This document shows, in pieces, positions 26,552 to 35,044 of a stretch of 64,000 bases of DNA (position 1 is the first letter of the stretch; the number at the start of each line of letters is the position of its first letter). The position numbers and the translations under genes were made by a program. This DNA comes from Alphaproteobacteria bacterium. GTDB taxonomy: Bacteria > Pseudomonadota > Alphaproteobacteria > Ferrovibrionales > Ferrovibrionaceae. Below the pieces are notes generated by a model that did no database searches, had not been told where the DNA came from, and was given only the letters and a program-made list of their open reading frames with translations. The stretch covers positions 47,953 through 111,952 of the forward strand of contig JAHCJQ010000003.1 in the NCBI GenBank assembly GCA_026126215.1, read 5' to 3'.

Positions 26552-27811
26552 TCATCCGCCCAGCCAGAGGGACAATCCGGGAAAGGCACAGATCACGACC
26601 AGGCCGGCCAACATGATCAGTATGAAAGGGACAACGGAACGGCAGATGGCGCCAAACGATTCCTTGAAGGCCACCATGGCGACGAACAGGTTGAGGCCGA
26701 CCGGCGGTGTGATGTAGCCGATCTCGAGGTTGACCGTCATGATGATGCCGAAATGCACCGGATCGACGCCGTAGCTGGCGGCGATCGGTGCGAGCAGCGG
26801 ACCGAGGATGACGATGGCCGACCCGACTTCCATGAAACAGCCGGCCACGATGAGAAGGATGTTGCTGGCGAGGAGAAAGGTGAAGCGGCTGTCGATGAAG
26901 CCTTGCATCAGGGCCACCAGCGCCTGCGGCACCCGCTCGTAATCCATGATGACGTTCAGGCTGGTCGCGAGGGCAAGAAGCGGCAGCAGCATGCCGAGAA
27001 GCGCCGCCGTCTCGGCGACGATGGCATGAAAGTCACGGAGCGAAAGCTCCCTGTAGACGAGACCCTCCACCTGCAGCGCATAGATCAGCGCGATGGCCGC
27101 GGATTCGGTTGGCGTGAAATGTCCGGAATAGATCCCACCAAGCAGCAGGACCGGCAGGAAGAGGGCGAGAACGCCCTCTTTTGCCGAGGCCAGAATCTCG
27201 TGCACGTTCCAGCGGCTCCGTTCCCGGTTGTAGTTCATGCCGATTGCATAGGCGGAGAGCATGCTCGCGAGCAAAAGTCCGGGCAGGATGCCGGCGAGGA
27301 AGAGGCGGGTGATCGAGACTTCCGTCATGATCCCGTAGAGAATCATGGGTATCGACGGCGGAATGATGATGCCGAGCGTGCCCCCCGCGCACAGCATTCC
27401 GATCGAAAACCGGCGGTCGTATCCGGCGGCAAGCAATGCAGGATACATGATCGTGCTGATGGCGAGCATGGTCACGATCGATGAGCCGGAGATCGCCGCG
27501 AAGACCGTGCAGGAGAGGATCGCGGCGACGCCCAGCCCGCCCGGTATGGGCGCGGTCAGCGCCGATACGAGCCGGATAAGGCGGGCGGCGATGCTGCCTC
27601 GCGTCATCACGGCCCCGGCGAGTATGAACATGGGGACGGCGAGCAGGATTTCCTTGTCGATCGCTGCCCAGACATCCTGCATCATGAAGACGATCTTGCT
27701 GTTCGACAGGAACAGATGCGTGTAGGCGGTGCCCACCGCCAGCACGAGAAGAATGCTCTGGCGAAGCAGAAGCAGGATGACGACGAGCGCCACGAGAATG
27801 AGCGTAGTCAT
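26552..27811 (-). CDS. dctM: TRAP transporter large permease (DctM)
   Basis: A 419-residue membrane protein of about 12 helices, with the DctM signatures AVPMFILAGAVMTRG, FAAISGSSIVTMLAIS, GTLGIIIPPSIPMILYG and GYITPPVGLNLFV. The ATG at 27811 overlaps the stop of the small-permease gene as ATGA; the longer frame to 28051 merely covers that gene in another frame. It couples sodium movement to uptake of an organic acid delivered by the binding protein encoded upstream. It is the last gene of the acyl-CoA ligase / dctP / dctQ / dctM run. Confidence 0.92.
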   Translation of the reverse strand: MTTLILVALVVILLLLRQSILLVLAVGTAYTHLFLSNSKIVFMMQDVWAAIDKEILLAVPMFILAGAVMTRGSIAARLIRLVSALTAPIPGGLGVAAILSCTVFAAISGSSIVTMLAISTIMYPALLAAGYDRRFSIGMLCAGGTLGIIIPPSIPMILYGIMTEVSITRLFLAGILPGLLLASMLSAYAIGMNYNRERSRWNVHEILASAKEGVLALFLPVLLLGGIYSGHFTPTESAAIALIYALQVEGLVYRELSLRDFHAIVAETAALLGMLLPLLALATSLNVIMDYERVPQALVALMQGFIDSRFTFLLASNILLIVAGCFMEVGSAIVILGPLLAPIAASYGVDPVHFGIIMTVNLEIGYITPPVGLNLFVAMVAFKESFGAICRSVVPFILIMLAGLVVICAFPGLSLWLGG

Positions 27812-28335
27812 TCCGGTCCGGCCGTACTGGGCTTGAGGTGCGGCCAGATCGCGAAGGCGGCGTGCCGCAATGCCGCCGAAGCGAACGCATAGGGGAGCAC
27901 CGCCTGGATTGGCCAGATGGCGATCTGCAGCGTCACCGATCGTTCGCCGACAAAAAAGGTTTCGCGCACGAAGAGAAAAGCGTACCAGGCAAGTCCGAGG
28001 CAGATTGCGGCCGAGACGGCGCTGCCGATTCTCTCCAGCGGCCCGTTCCATGCGGCCGGTGCCAGCCTCTCGAGCGCCTTCACGCGCAGGTGCATGTTGC
28101 GTGCGGTGGCGAGGGCAAAGCCCAGAAGTCCGGCGACGATCGTGGCGTAGACGGCGACCCGCTGCGCACCGAATATCCCGCTGCCGAACAGTTCCCGGCC
28201 GATCAGATCAGCGCCGAGTGCCACGGCGACGGACAGCATGGCGAAAACGGCAGCCGCCGTTTCGATGCGCAGAAAAAGGTCAAGGAGGCGGCGGACCCTG
28301 ACGCGTTCGGGTCCGCCGCCTGCCGCTTGACTCAC
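27808..28335 (-). CDS. dctQ: TRAP transporter small permease (DctQ)
   Basis: A 175-residue protein with four hydrophobic helices, as usual for DctQ. The motif GRELFGSGIFGAQRVAVYATIV and the helix pair around ATARNMHLRV match the family (R.h..v). The GTG start overlaps the stop of the binding-protein gene (GTGA), and its own stop overlaps the ATG of the large permease. This strict coupling supports a stoichiometric DctQM complex. Confidence 0.88.
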   Translation of the reverse strand: MSQAAGGGPERVRVRRLLDLFLRIETAAAVFAMLSVAVALGADLIGRELFGSGIFGAQRVAVYATIVAGLLGFALATARNMHLRVKALERLAPAAWNGPLERIGSAVSAAICLGLAWYAFLFVRETFFVGERSVTLQIAIWPIQAVLPYAFASAALRHAAFAIWPHLKPSTAGPE

Positions 28336-29354
28336 TGACGGCGCTCGGAGTAGGCCTTGCGACCCTTTTGCAGCGTCTCGAAAAGCTGCACGGCGCCAGG
28401 ACCCATCTTTTCCACGTAGGCGCGCTGGCCTGGTGCCACGATATCGTACCAGGCCTTGCGCTGTGCGTCGGTCAGGCGATGGACCTTGCCGCCTTCGCTT
28501 TCGAACTTCGCCATCAGGGGCTGCTCGGCATCACGCACTTCCTTTCTCAACTCGGGATAGGCAGGCATGCCCTTCATGATGGCCTCCTGCTGTGCGGCCG
28601 TGAGCTTCTCCCAGGCTGCCTTGTTGGCGACTACCCCGTTGAAGATGTGCGTATGGCGCGTCAGCGTGTAGTGCGGCGCGCTCTTCGCAGCGGGCGTGGT
28701 GATATAGTAAACGAAAGGCAGGTCCGCGCCCTCGACCAGTCCCTGCTCCAGCCCGGGGAAGAGTTCGCCAAGCGGTAGCTGAACGCCGTTGGCGCCGAGG
28801 CTCGACCAGAAGAACTGCGAGGCCGGCGCGGGCGAGACACGGATCTTGCGACCCTTGACCTCCGCCGGGGCCAGGAATGGCGACTTCCCCACCACATCGG
28901 TCCAGCCCGTCTCTGTCAGGCCGATCAGAACCAGTCCCTTGGCGTCCGCCAGAGCTGCAAGCGGGGCTCGCGCGTGATTGTCGATTACCCAGTCCGCCTC
29001 GGCCGGGCTGGCCCAGAGATAGGGCGTGACGAACACCGCCGCCTCGGGGATAACCGAAGCCAGGGCGATCGTCGACAGGATGCCGACCTGCAGGCGCCCG
29101 CGCACGACCTGCTGCAGGGCGTCCTGTTCGCTGGGGACGAACTGGAACTCCGTCTTCAGGGCGCCGCCGCTGTTGCGGGCGATCGCTTCGGTCACGCGAA
29201 CATGGTGGTCGCGCAGCAGACCCGGCTGGGCAGCCGAGGTGACCCGCCATTCCTCCTGCGCCGACGCTTGTGTCGGAAGTGCCGTCGATGCCAACAGGAC
29301 CGCCGCTGCCGTTAGCATTGCGCGACGGGAAATCGTACTGAACGCTTTCATCAT
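28332..29354 (-). CDS. dctP: TRAP transporter solute-binding protein (DctP)
   Basis: A 340-residue periplasmic protein. The ATG at 29354 (or the next codon) follows GGGGAGGAACG, and the N-terminus MKAFSTISRRAMLTAAAVL is a typical, possibly Tat-like, signal. DctP landmarks are FVTPYLWASPAEADWV, ADAKGLVLIGLTETGW, EVKGRKIRV and LGANGVQLPLGELFPGLEQGLVEGAD, the last containing the region with the usual carboxylate-contacting residues. Its stop overlaps the dctQ start. The gene upstream encodes an acyl-CoA ligase, suggesting that the imported compound is a carboxylic acid activated with CoA. Confidence 0.9.
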   Translation of the reverse strand: MMKAFSTISRRAMLTAAAVLLASTALPTQASAQEEWRVTSAAQPGLLRDHHVRVTEAIARNSGGALKTEFQFVPSEQDALQQVVRGRLQVGILSTIALASVIPEAAVFVTPYLWASPAEADWVIDNHARAPLAALADAKGLVLIGLTETGWTDVVGKSPFLAPAEVKGRKIRVSPAPASQFFWSSLGANGVQLPLGELFPGLEQGLVEGADLPFVYYITTPAAKSAPHYTLTRHTHIFNGVVANKAAWEKLTAAQQEAIMKGMPAYPELRKEVRDAEQPLMAKFESEGGKVHRLTDAQRKAWYDIVAPGQRAYVEKMGPGAVQLFETLQKGRKAYSERRQ

Positions 29355-29428
29355 GCTCGTTCCTCCCCTGGACGGCCGCCTCGGCGGCTGCGATGCGGCC
29401 AAACGGGCCGCGTTGCGAAAACTCCTTC

Positions 29429-31069
29429 TCAGGCCGGCTTCCGTTCGGCATCCGTGGCCGGCCGATAATCCCTGAACTGTTCGCGAAGGCGCAGCTTGTG
29501 CAGCTTGCCCGTGGCGGTCATCGGCATCTCCTCGATGAAGACCACATCGTCCGGAAGCCACCATCGCGCGACCTTGCCGGCAAGAAACGACAGAAGCGTC
29601 GGCCCATCGATTTCGGCGCCAGGCCTGCGTACGGCGATCAGCAGCGGGCGTTCCTGCCATTTGGGATGGGCGATGCCGATGACTGCCGCATGCCTGATCG
29701 CCGGATGTCCCATGGCGGCGTTCTCCAACTCGACCGAACTGATCCATTCCCCGCCGGACTTGATCACGTCCTTCGAACGGTCGACCAGTTCCAGGTAGCC
29801 ATCCGGGTGGATTCGCGCGATGTCTCCGGTATGCAGCCAGCCATCCTGCGAGGCTTCCTGCCTGAAGTATCCGGCCGCGATGATCGGGCCTCGAACCAGG
29901 AGGTGCCCGAAGGCGATGCCATCGCGCGGCAGTTCCCGGCCCGCATCGTCGACGATCCTCGCCTGCGTGCCGAAGCCAAGCCGTCCCTGGAGCATGCGAT
30001 AGCGCATTCTCTCCTCGATCGGCCGGTCGGCGAGGCCAGGCTTGAGCGTGCCCTTGGCCGCGCCAAGCGCCTCGGTCATGCCCCAGCACTGCGCGATCCG
30101 CACGCCATGATCGCGCTCCAGCCTCTCCGCGAGCGCGAGCGGCGGCTTCGATCCGCTCATCAGCACGGCGCGCAGATGTTCGAAACGCCATCCGCGCTGA
30201 TCCATGAGGTCGGTTAGCATGAGCCACACGGTGGGAACGCCCGTGGCGATCGTCACCCGTTCCGCCTGCAGCAGATCGAGCAGCATCTCCGGTTCGTAGG
30301 CGCGGCCGGGCAGGACAAGCCGGTGCCCGTTCATCGGAGCGGTGTAGGGCATCTGCCAGGCATTGCCATGGAACATGGGCGCGATGGCCATCGCGCTTTC
30401 AATGGCGCCCTCCTGGTAGCCGCCGATCATGTCGGCCATGCTGACGATAAGCGAACTCAGCGTCGCCGAGCGATGGGAATATACGACACCTTTCGGATGT
30501 CCGGTCGTGCCGGAGGTGTAGCAGATGGTCGATGCCGTCCTTTCGTCGAATTCCGGCCAGGCATAATCGCCGCTCTCGGCTGCGATCAGTGCTTCATAGT
30601 GCAGCAGGTTCTTCAGCGTGGATTCTTGGAGTCTCTCGCCGCAGCTCATGTAGATCCAGCCCTTTACCGCCGGGCAGCGCGGCGCCAGACGCTCAGCGAT
30701 GGCGATGGTGCCGCCATCGATGCAGATCCATGAATCCTCGGCATGGTTGACGATGTAGACAAGCTGTTCCTCGAACAGGCGTGGATTAATGGTATGCAGG
30801 ACCGCGCCGAACCCGGAGACGCCGTAGAACAGCTCGAAATGATGATGCGTGTTCCATGCAAGCGATGCCACGCGATCTCCGGGCTGAACGCCGAGGCGCA
30901 GGAGCGCCTGTGCCAGCCTGCGGCAGCGAAGAGCCGCCTCCGCGTAGCTGTAGCGATGCAGTCCACCCTCGATGGTGCGCGCCACGATTTCCATGTCGCC
31001 ATGAACGCTCGCCGCATGCTCGATCATCGCGCTCACGAGGAGCGGCGTGTCCATCATCAGCCCGCGCAT
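29429..31069 (-). CDS. AMP-dependent acyl-CoA synthetase (fatty-acid CoA ligase family)
   Basis: About 546 residues starting MRGLMMDTPLLVSAMIEHA, a start typical of this long-chain/DmdB-like ligase group; the open frame extends further upstream without coding character. ANL signatures are present: the P-loop YTSGTTGHPKGV, the hinge region DRSKDVIKSGGEWIS, and the C-terminal catalytic Lys in TATGKLHKLRLRE. It forms acyl-AMP and then acyl-CoA from a carboxylic acid, ATP and CoA. Its 3' end is 75 bases from the TRAP binding-protein start in the same direction, so uptake and activation are probably linked. It is divergent from an SDR gene across a palindrome at 31165-31186. Confidence 0.88.
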   Translation of the reverse strand: MRGLMMDTPLLVSAMIEHAASVHGDMEIVARTIEGGLHRYSYAEAALRCRRLAQALLRLGVQPGDRVASLAWNTHHHFELFYGVSGFGAVLHTINPRLFEEQLVYIVNHAEDSWICIDGGTIAIAERLAPRCPAVKGWIYMSCGERLQESTLKNLLHYEALIAAESGDYAWPEFDERTASTICYTSGTTGHPKGVVYSHRSATLSSLIVSMADMIGGYQEGAIESAMAIAPMFHGNAWQMPYTAPMNGHRLVLPGRAYEPEMLLDLLQAERVTIATGVPTVWLMLTDLMDQRGWRFEHLRAVLMSGSKPPLALAERLERDHGVRIAQCWGMTEALGAAKGTLKPGLADRPIEERMRYRMLQGRLGFGTQARIVDDAGRELPRDGIAFGHLLVRGPIIAAGYFRQEASQDGWLHTGDIARIHPDGYLELVDRSKDVIKSGGEWISSVELENAAMGHPAIRHAAVIGIAHPKWQERPLLIAVRRPGAEIDGPTLLSFLAGKVARWWLPDDVVFIEEMPMTATGKLHKLRLREQFRDYRPATDAERKPA

Positions 31070-31164
31070 GCCTGTCCGAAGCGCCACCGCGCCACGCCCT
31101 GTCCTGCATCCAACATTGCGTTTCCCCGTGGCCGTTCGCGTGCGGCCTTGTTTTTCGTTTATAC

Positions 31165-31186
31165 ATGACGGACATTGATCCGTCAT
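31165..31186. promoter_or_regulatory. 22-bp interrupted palindrome in a divergent promoter
   Basis: ATGACGG and CCGTCAT, a perfect 7-bp inverted repeat separated by 8 bases, lie between the acyl-CoA ligase (start 31069, minus) and the SDR gene (start 31217, plus). On the minus strand a TATAAA lies just after it, with TGACGG as a possible -35 16 bases before, so a bound protein would block RNA polymerase. No adjacent regulator gene is seen. Confidence 0.45.
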
Positions 31187-31216
31187 CGTCGGCAGGAGAT
31201 CGGGAGGTGAAGCGAG

Positions 31217-31975
31217 ATGGCAGGTCTGCGCGACCGTGTCGCGTTGGTCACCGGCGCCGGATCGGGCATCGGACGGGCCACCGCCCTGCGACTGGCGCGC
31301 GAAGGCGCGCGTCTCGTCGTCACCGACATAAAGGAGGAGGCGGCCCGCGACTGCGCGCGCGAGATCGGGCCCGGTGCCATTGCATTGCGCCAGAACGTCG
31401 CCGATGAGGAGGAATGGTCCCGCGTGATGTCCGCCGTGGCCGGGGAAGCCGGCCGCCTCGACATCCTCGTCAACAATGCCGGCCTTGGAATTCCGGGAGA
31501 TCCGGAGACCGCGCGGCTCAAGGACTGGAAGCTCGTGTTCGCGGTGAATGCGGACGGAGTGTTTCTTGGCTGCCGCCACGCGATTGGCATGATGCGTGAT
31601 CGGGGCGGCGCGATCGTCAATGTCTCATCCTGTGCCGCTTTCGATGCCTCGGCGGATCTTTGCGCCTATGGCGCAAGCAAGGCCGCCGTACTGCAACTGA
31701 CGAAGTCGGTCGCCAGTCATTGTGCGCGCAAGGGTTACGCCATACGCTGCAATGCCATTCACCCCGGACCGACGATGACCGGCATGATGCGGACAGCAAT
31801 CGAACAGGCGCCCGATCCGGTGGCCCGCCGCAGGGCATGGCTCGATCCGGTTCCGATGGGTCGTTTTGCCGAGCCTTCGGAGATCGCGTCGGTGGTTGCA
31901 TTCCTCACATCCGACGACGCTGCCTATGTGACGGGCGCATCGTTCGTGGTGGATGGCGGGATGACGGCGGAGTGA
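31217..31975 (+). CDS. Short-chain dehydrogenase/reductase (classical SDR)
   Basis: A 252-residue SDR with the NAD(P)-binding TGAGSGIGRATAL, NNAG (LVNNAGLG) and the catalytic Ser-Tyr-Lys in NVSSCAAF and YGASKAA. An Asp at the end of the second strand (VVTDIKEE) predicts NAD preference. It is closest in general character to cyclic-alcohol and 3-oxoacyl reductase-like SDRs. GGGAGGTGAAGCGAG precedes the ATG. A tandem NIPSNAP gene follows 34 bases later in the same direction, so the two are probably co-transcribed. The substrate is unknown. Confidence 0.88.
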   Translation: MAGLRDRVALVTGAGSGIGRATALRLAREGARLVVTDIKEEAARDCAREIGPGAIALRQNVADEEEWSRVMSAVAGEAGRLDILVNNAGLGIPGDPETARLKDWKLVFAVNADGVFLGCRHAIGMMRDRGGAIVNVSSCAAFDASADLCAYGASKAAVLQLTKSVASHCARKGYAIRCNAIHPGPTMTGMMRTAIEQAPDPVARRRAWLDPVPMGRFAEPSEIASVVAFLTSDDAAYVTGASFVVDGGMTAE

Positions 31976-32009
31976 ATGGCCAAGGCAAAACAGGCAGAGG
32001 ACGGAAGAA

Positions 32010-32660
32010 ATGATCGTCGATGTGCGGACCTACACGATGCATCCCGGGCAGCTCCCGGCAATGGTCTCCGGCTACGGCCGGAGCGGCTATCCGGTGCAGA
32101 AGAAGCATCTCGGAAAATGCCTCGGCTGGTTCGTGGCGGAAGTTGGCGTTCTCAACCGGGTGTTGCATGTCTGGCAATATGACGACATTGCCGATCGCGA
32201 GAGGCGGCGGGCTGCCATGGCGGCCGATCCGGACTGGATCGCCTATCTCGCCGAAGCGCGCGGCCGGGCTATGCTTCAGGAAAACAAGATCATGAAGCCG
32301 GCGCCTTTCTTCCCGATACAGAACAGCAAGCCGGGCCCGATCGGAATCCTCGATGTTCGCACTTATACCGTGAAGCATGGCGCGACCGCGGATTTCCTCA
32401 AGGCCTATGCGGAGAACGGCCTGCCGGTGCAGCAGAAGCATCTCGGCCATAACGTGGGCTATTTTGTCAGCGACATAGGCCCGCTGAACCAGGTGCTGCA
32501 CATCTGGGCCTATCCGAGCGTCGAGGAGCGGGCGCGACGCCGCCAGGCGATGAACGAGGATCCGCAATGGCCGGTCTATCTCGAACGCGGCACCGCCCTG
32601 CTGCAATCGATGGAGAACAGCCTGATGGTTCCGGCGCCGTTCTGGCAGCCGAACGGGTGA
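32010..32660 (+). CDS. Tandem NIPSNAP-domain protein
   Basis: A 216-residue protein made of two clearly homologous NIPSNAP (dimeric alpha-beta barrel) domains, residues ~1-105 and ~109-214. The repeats share VRTYT, P-VQ-KHLG, LN-VLH-W and MKPAPF/MVPAPF. Family members are small Dabb-like proteins found with catabolic SDR and CoA genes; their biochemical role is not established. It follows the SDR gene by 34 bases with GGACGGAAGA before the ATG. Both domains keep the full fold, so this is a fused dimer rather than a broken gene. Confidence 0.88.
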   Translation: MIVDVRTYTMHPGQLPAMVSGYGRSGYPVQKKHLGKCLGWFVAEVGVLNRVLHVWQYDDIADRERRRAAMAADPDWIAYLAEARGRAMLQENKIMKPAPFFPIQNSKPGPIGILDVRTYTVKHGATADFLKAYAENGLPVQQKHLGHNVGYFVSDIGPLNQVLHIWAYPSVEERARRRQAMNEDPQWPVYLERGTALLQSMENSLMVPAPFWQPNG

Positions 32661-32703
32661 GCCTGCCGACGGCGGGCGGCGCGGTGCCGGGGGGTGATCT
32701 TGC

Positions 32704-33528
32704 CTACCGGGCGAGGCCCATGCTCTTGCGCAGCACCGCCGTATAGGCGTCCGCGCGGACGATGTAGGGATAGTGGCCGCCGATCCTGAATCGATGATGC
32801 CGGGCTCCGGGGTAGCGGCGCCGTACGTCCTTCTGCGTCGATGGCGGGATCAGGGGATCGTCCTCGCAATCGATGATCTCCACCTGCCCGCGTGATAGCG
32901 GAAGTTTTGGAACCTCCGGTCCGGCGCGCAGCACCAGTACGCGCGCTTTCAGCGCGCGGGCGCTGAGCAGTCGCGTGCCACTCTCACGCAGGATGGCGTG
33001 CAGGCGCCGGAAGACGGGTTCCGGTTCGGGCCAGCTTTCCACGGAACCGAGGATCATCTGGCGATGAAATTTGCCAGGCAGCCTGGCGAGGTCGGCCGCG
33101 CTCTGGCCGGAAGGATGTGGTCCGGAAGGATTGGAGAGCGAGTTGCCGATCAGGATCTTGTGAACGCGGGAAGGATGACGGGCCGCGAAAATCTGCGCCA
33201 GATAACCGCCGAGGGAGGAGCCGACGATATAGGCCCTCTCGACGCCGAGCCGGTCCAGGAGCCTGACGAGACCGTCGGCGAGCCGCGTGATCTCCGTTAC
33301 CTGCGGATATGAAACGGAGATGACCCGGACATCCCGGCGCAGTGCGACGATCTGGTTCCAGAAGATTTCCGCCGTGCCGAGGGTCCCGGGCAGCATCAGC
33401 AGCACGGGGGCTATCTTCGATTTCGCGCCACGTGGGCCTGCCGCTATGATGTTCCAGGCCAGCCCGTCGATGCGCAGGCGCCGGACCGGGAAACGCCGGC
33501 GGAAGGTCTCAAGTTTCATGGTTTTCAT
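32704..33528 (-). CDS. Alpha/beta hydrolase linked to the second TRAP cluster
   Basis: About 274 residues; ATG codons at 33528 and 33519 are both possible, and both lie inside the 3' end of the upstream dctQ gene. The nucleophile elbow is GSSLGGYLAQ. The acid and base of the triad are likely the Asp in IIDCEDDPLIPPS and the His in RIGGHYPYIV. The layout is like maspardin/MhpC-type hydrolases, with LPGTLGTAEIFWNQI forming the oxyanion loop region. Overlap with the transporter operon (M-P-Q-hydrolase) suggests hydrolysis of an imported ester, amide or lactone. Confidence 0.82.
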   Translation of the reverse strand: MKTMKLETFRRRFPVRRLRIDGLAWNIIAAGPRGAKSKIAPVLLMLPGTLGTAEIFWNQIVALRRDVRVISVSYPQVTEITRLADGLVRLLDRLGVERAYIVGSSLGGYLAQIFAARHPSRVHKILIGNSLSNPSGPHPSGQSAADLARLPGKFHRQMILGSVESWPEPEPVFRRLHAILRESGTRLLSARALKARVLVLRAGPEVPKLPLSRGQVEIIDCEDDPLIPPSTQKDVRRRYPGARHHRFRIGGHYPYIVRADAYTAVLRKSMGLAR

Positions 33529-34039
33529 CTTTCTGTGGCGCCGGTGCGCCGCGGCGCGCCAGGCTGGCAAGGACATGGATGAGGATGATGGCGATGGAAA
33601 GCGGCAGGGCGGCGGTGAACCACACCATGGACACGCCGAGACTTTCCGCCTGGCGCGCGGCGGAGCGGGCGAGGAAACCCCGTCCCGGATCGAGGCCGGG
33701 ACCGAAGATGCAGAAATAAAGGATCGGCGCCAGGAACAGCACGACGGCCAGGCTCCGCCCCGCAAGTCCCGCGAAGCGCAGGCGACCCTCGGTCACGATG
33801 GCGGGCCTGACCAGCACCGGGTCGCTTGCCGCGCGGAAGGCGATGGTCGCCCCAAGCAGCCCTGCCCAGACCATTGCGTACCGCGCGCCTTCCTCGGTCC
33901 AGGCGGGCGGATCGGCAAAGATGTAGCGGGCGATCACCTGAATGCCGATCAGCATGACCATAAGCCCGAGGAAGAGCGAGGCGGCCAGACGCGCTGCGTC
34001 GTCCAGCGTCTCGCTCGTCCGGATCAGGATACGGGTCAT
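33509..34039 (-). CDS. dctQ: TRAP transporter small permease (DctQ), second cluster
   Basis: A 176-residue protein with four hydrophobic helices. ATG at 34039; upstream codons of the frame overlap the binding-protein gene. The DctQ motif IQVIARYIFADPPAWTEEGARY is present, with the small conserved helix AFRAASDPVLVR. It begins 5 bases after the binding-protein stop and overlaps the hydrolase start. Confidence 0.86.
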   Translation of the reverse strand: MTRILIRTSETLDDAARLAASLFLGLMVMLIGIQVIARYIFADPPAWTEEGARYAMVWAGLLGATIAFRAASDPVLVRPAIVTEGRLRFAGLAGRSLAVVLFLAPILYFCIFGPGLDPGRGFLARSAARQAESLGVSMVWFTAALPLSIAIILIHVLASLARRGAPAPQKDENHET

Positions 34040-34044
34040 TTTCG

Positions 34045-35031
34045 TCAGCGGGATTTCTCCGCCGCGTCGATGAAGATCTGGATCTCCTGCTGCGAGAGAA
34101 TGGCGGTGTAGACCGATTTTGAGAGTTCCTTGAATCTGGCGCGGCCTTCGGCACTCAGGCTGGTGATCTGAATGCCCGCCTTGCGGAGCTGCTCGAGCGC
34201 CTGCTGGTCGCTGGTTTTCACCCATTCCCGGTTCGCTGCAGACGCTTTCCGCACGCCTTCGTCGAAGACGCGGCGCTGGTCCGGCTTCAGTCCGCGATAC
34301 CAGTCCTCCGAGACCATGGCGACGCGCAGCGCCTGCGAGACATTGGCCTCGGTGTAGTGCTTCAGGATGTCCGCATGGCCGAAGATGAAAGGCACGAACG
34401 GAGGATTGAGATAGCCATGCGCGATCCCGGTCTGGAGCGCATTCGCCACCTCGGGCATGGTAATGATCACGCCGTTGGTCCCCCAGGCCCGGAACAGGCG
34501 GAGCTGGTTCTCGTCGAGCGCCCGGATGCGGAGATCGGCCATGTCCTCCGGCCGGGTGATCGGTTTCTTCGTGTTGAATATTCCCGTTCCGCCGCCAACC
34601 GGAACCAGCGCCACGATCCGGGCACCCTTTGTCGTGGTGCCGGCATTGAGCTTGCCCAGCAGATCCGCCTGCTCGGTCGCGCGATCGAGATGTGCGAGTG
34701 AATCGAACAGGTAGGGCGCGCTGAAGCCGAAGGCGATGCGGTTGAGCTGGGCGGCGCGGGCCAGATCGGCCATGTTGACCTCGAGCAGGCCCTGCGTCGT
34801 CTGATCCAGCCGTTCTGCTTCGCCGCCGATGGAGTTGACCGGCATTTCCTTGACCTGCATGCCAGCGGCGCGCAGATGCTCCGCCAGCGTGGAGGCGAAG
34901 ACATAGGAGCCGGAGCGCTGACGGTCCGGCGGGGAATCGAGTCCAATCTTGATTTCCTGCGCCGTCGCGGACAGCGCGAACAATATCAGGCCGGCGGTGG
35001 CGGTAAGAATACGGCCGGGATGTTTCGACAT
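34045..35031 (-). CDS. dctP: TRAP transporter solute-binding protein (DctP), second cluster
   Basis: A 328-residue periplasmic protein with signal MSKHPGRILTATAGLILFALSATAQ. DctP features include SGSYVFASTLAEHLRAAG, ADLRIRALDENQLRLFRAWGTN and PEVANALQTGIAHG, the Arg in the second segment being in the usual carboxylate-binding place. It differs clearly from the first DctP in this window, so the two systems are unlikely to be recent duplicates. It lies between DctM (upstream, 13 bases) and DctQ (downstream, 5 bases). Confidence 0.88.
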   Translation of the reverse strand: MSKHPGRILTATAGLILFALSATAQEIKIGLDSPPDRQRSGSYVFASTLAEHLRAAGMQVKEMPVNSIGGEAERLDQTTQGLLEVNMADLARAAQLNRIAFGFSAPYLFDSLAHLDRATEQADLLGKLNAGTTTKGARIVALVPVGGGTGIFNTKKPITRPEDMADLRIRALDENQLRLFRAWGTNGVIITMPEVANALQTGIAHGYLNPPFVPFIFGHADILKHYTEANVSQALRVAMVSEDWYRGLKPDQRRVFDEGVRKASAANREWVKTSDQQALEQLRKAGIQITSLSAEGRARFKELSKSVYTAILSQQEIQIFIDAAEKSR

Positions 35032-35044
35032 GTCGGTTTTCTCC

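Noticed and set aside
29355..30227. Long N-terminal extension of the first TRAP binding-protein frame
   Set aside because: It overlaps the acyl-CoA ligase gene; the ATG at 29354 has a strong ribosome-binding site and a signal peptide.
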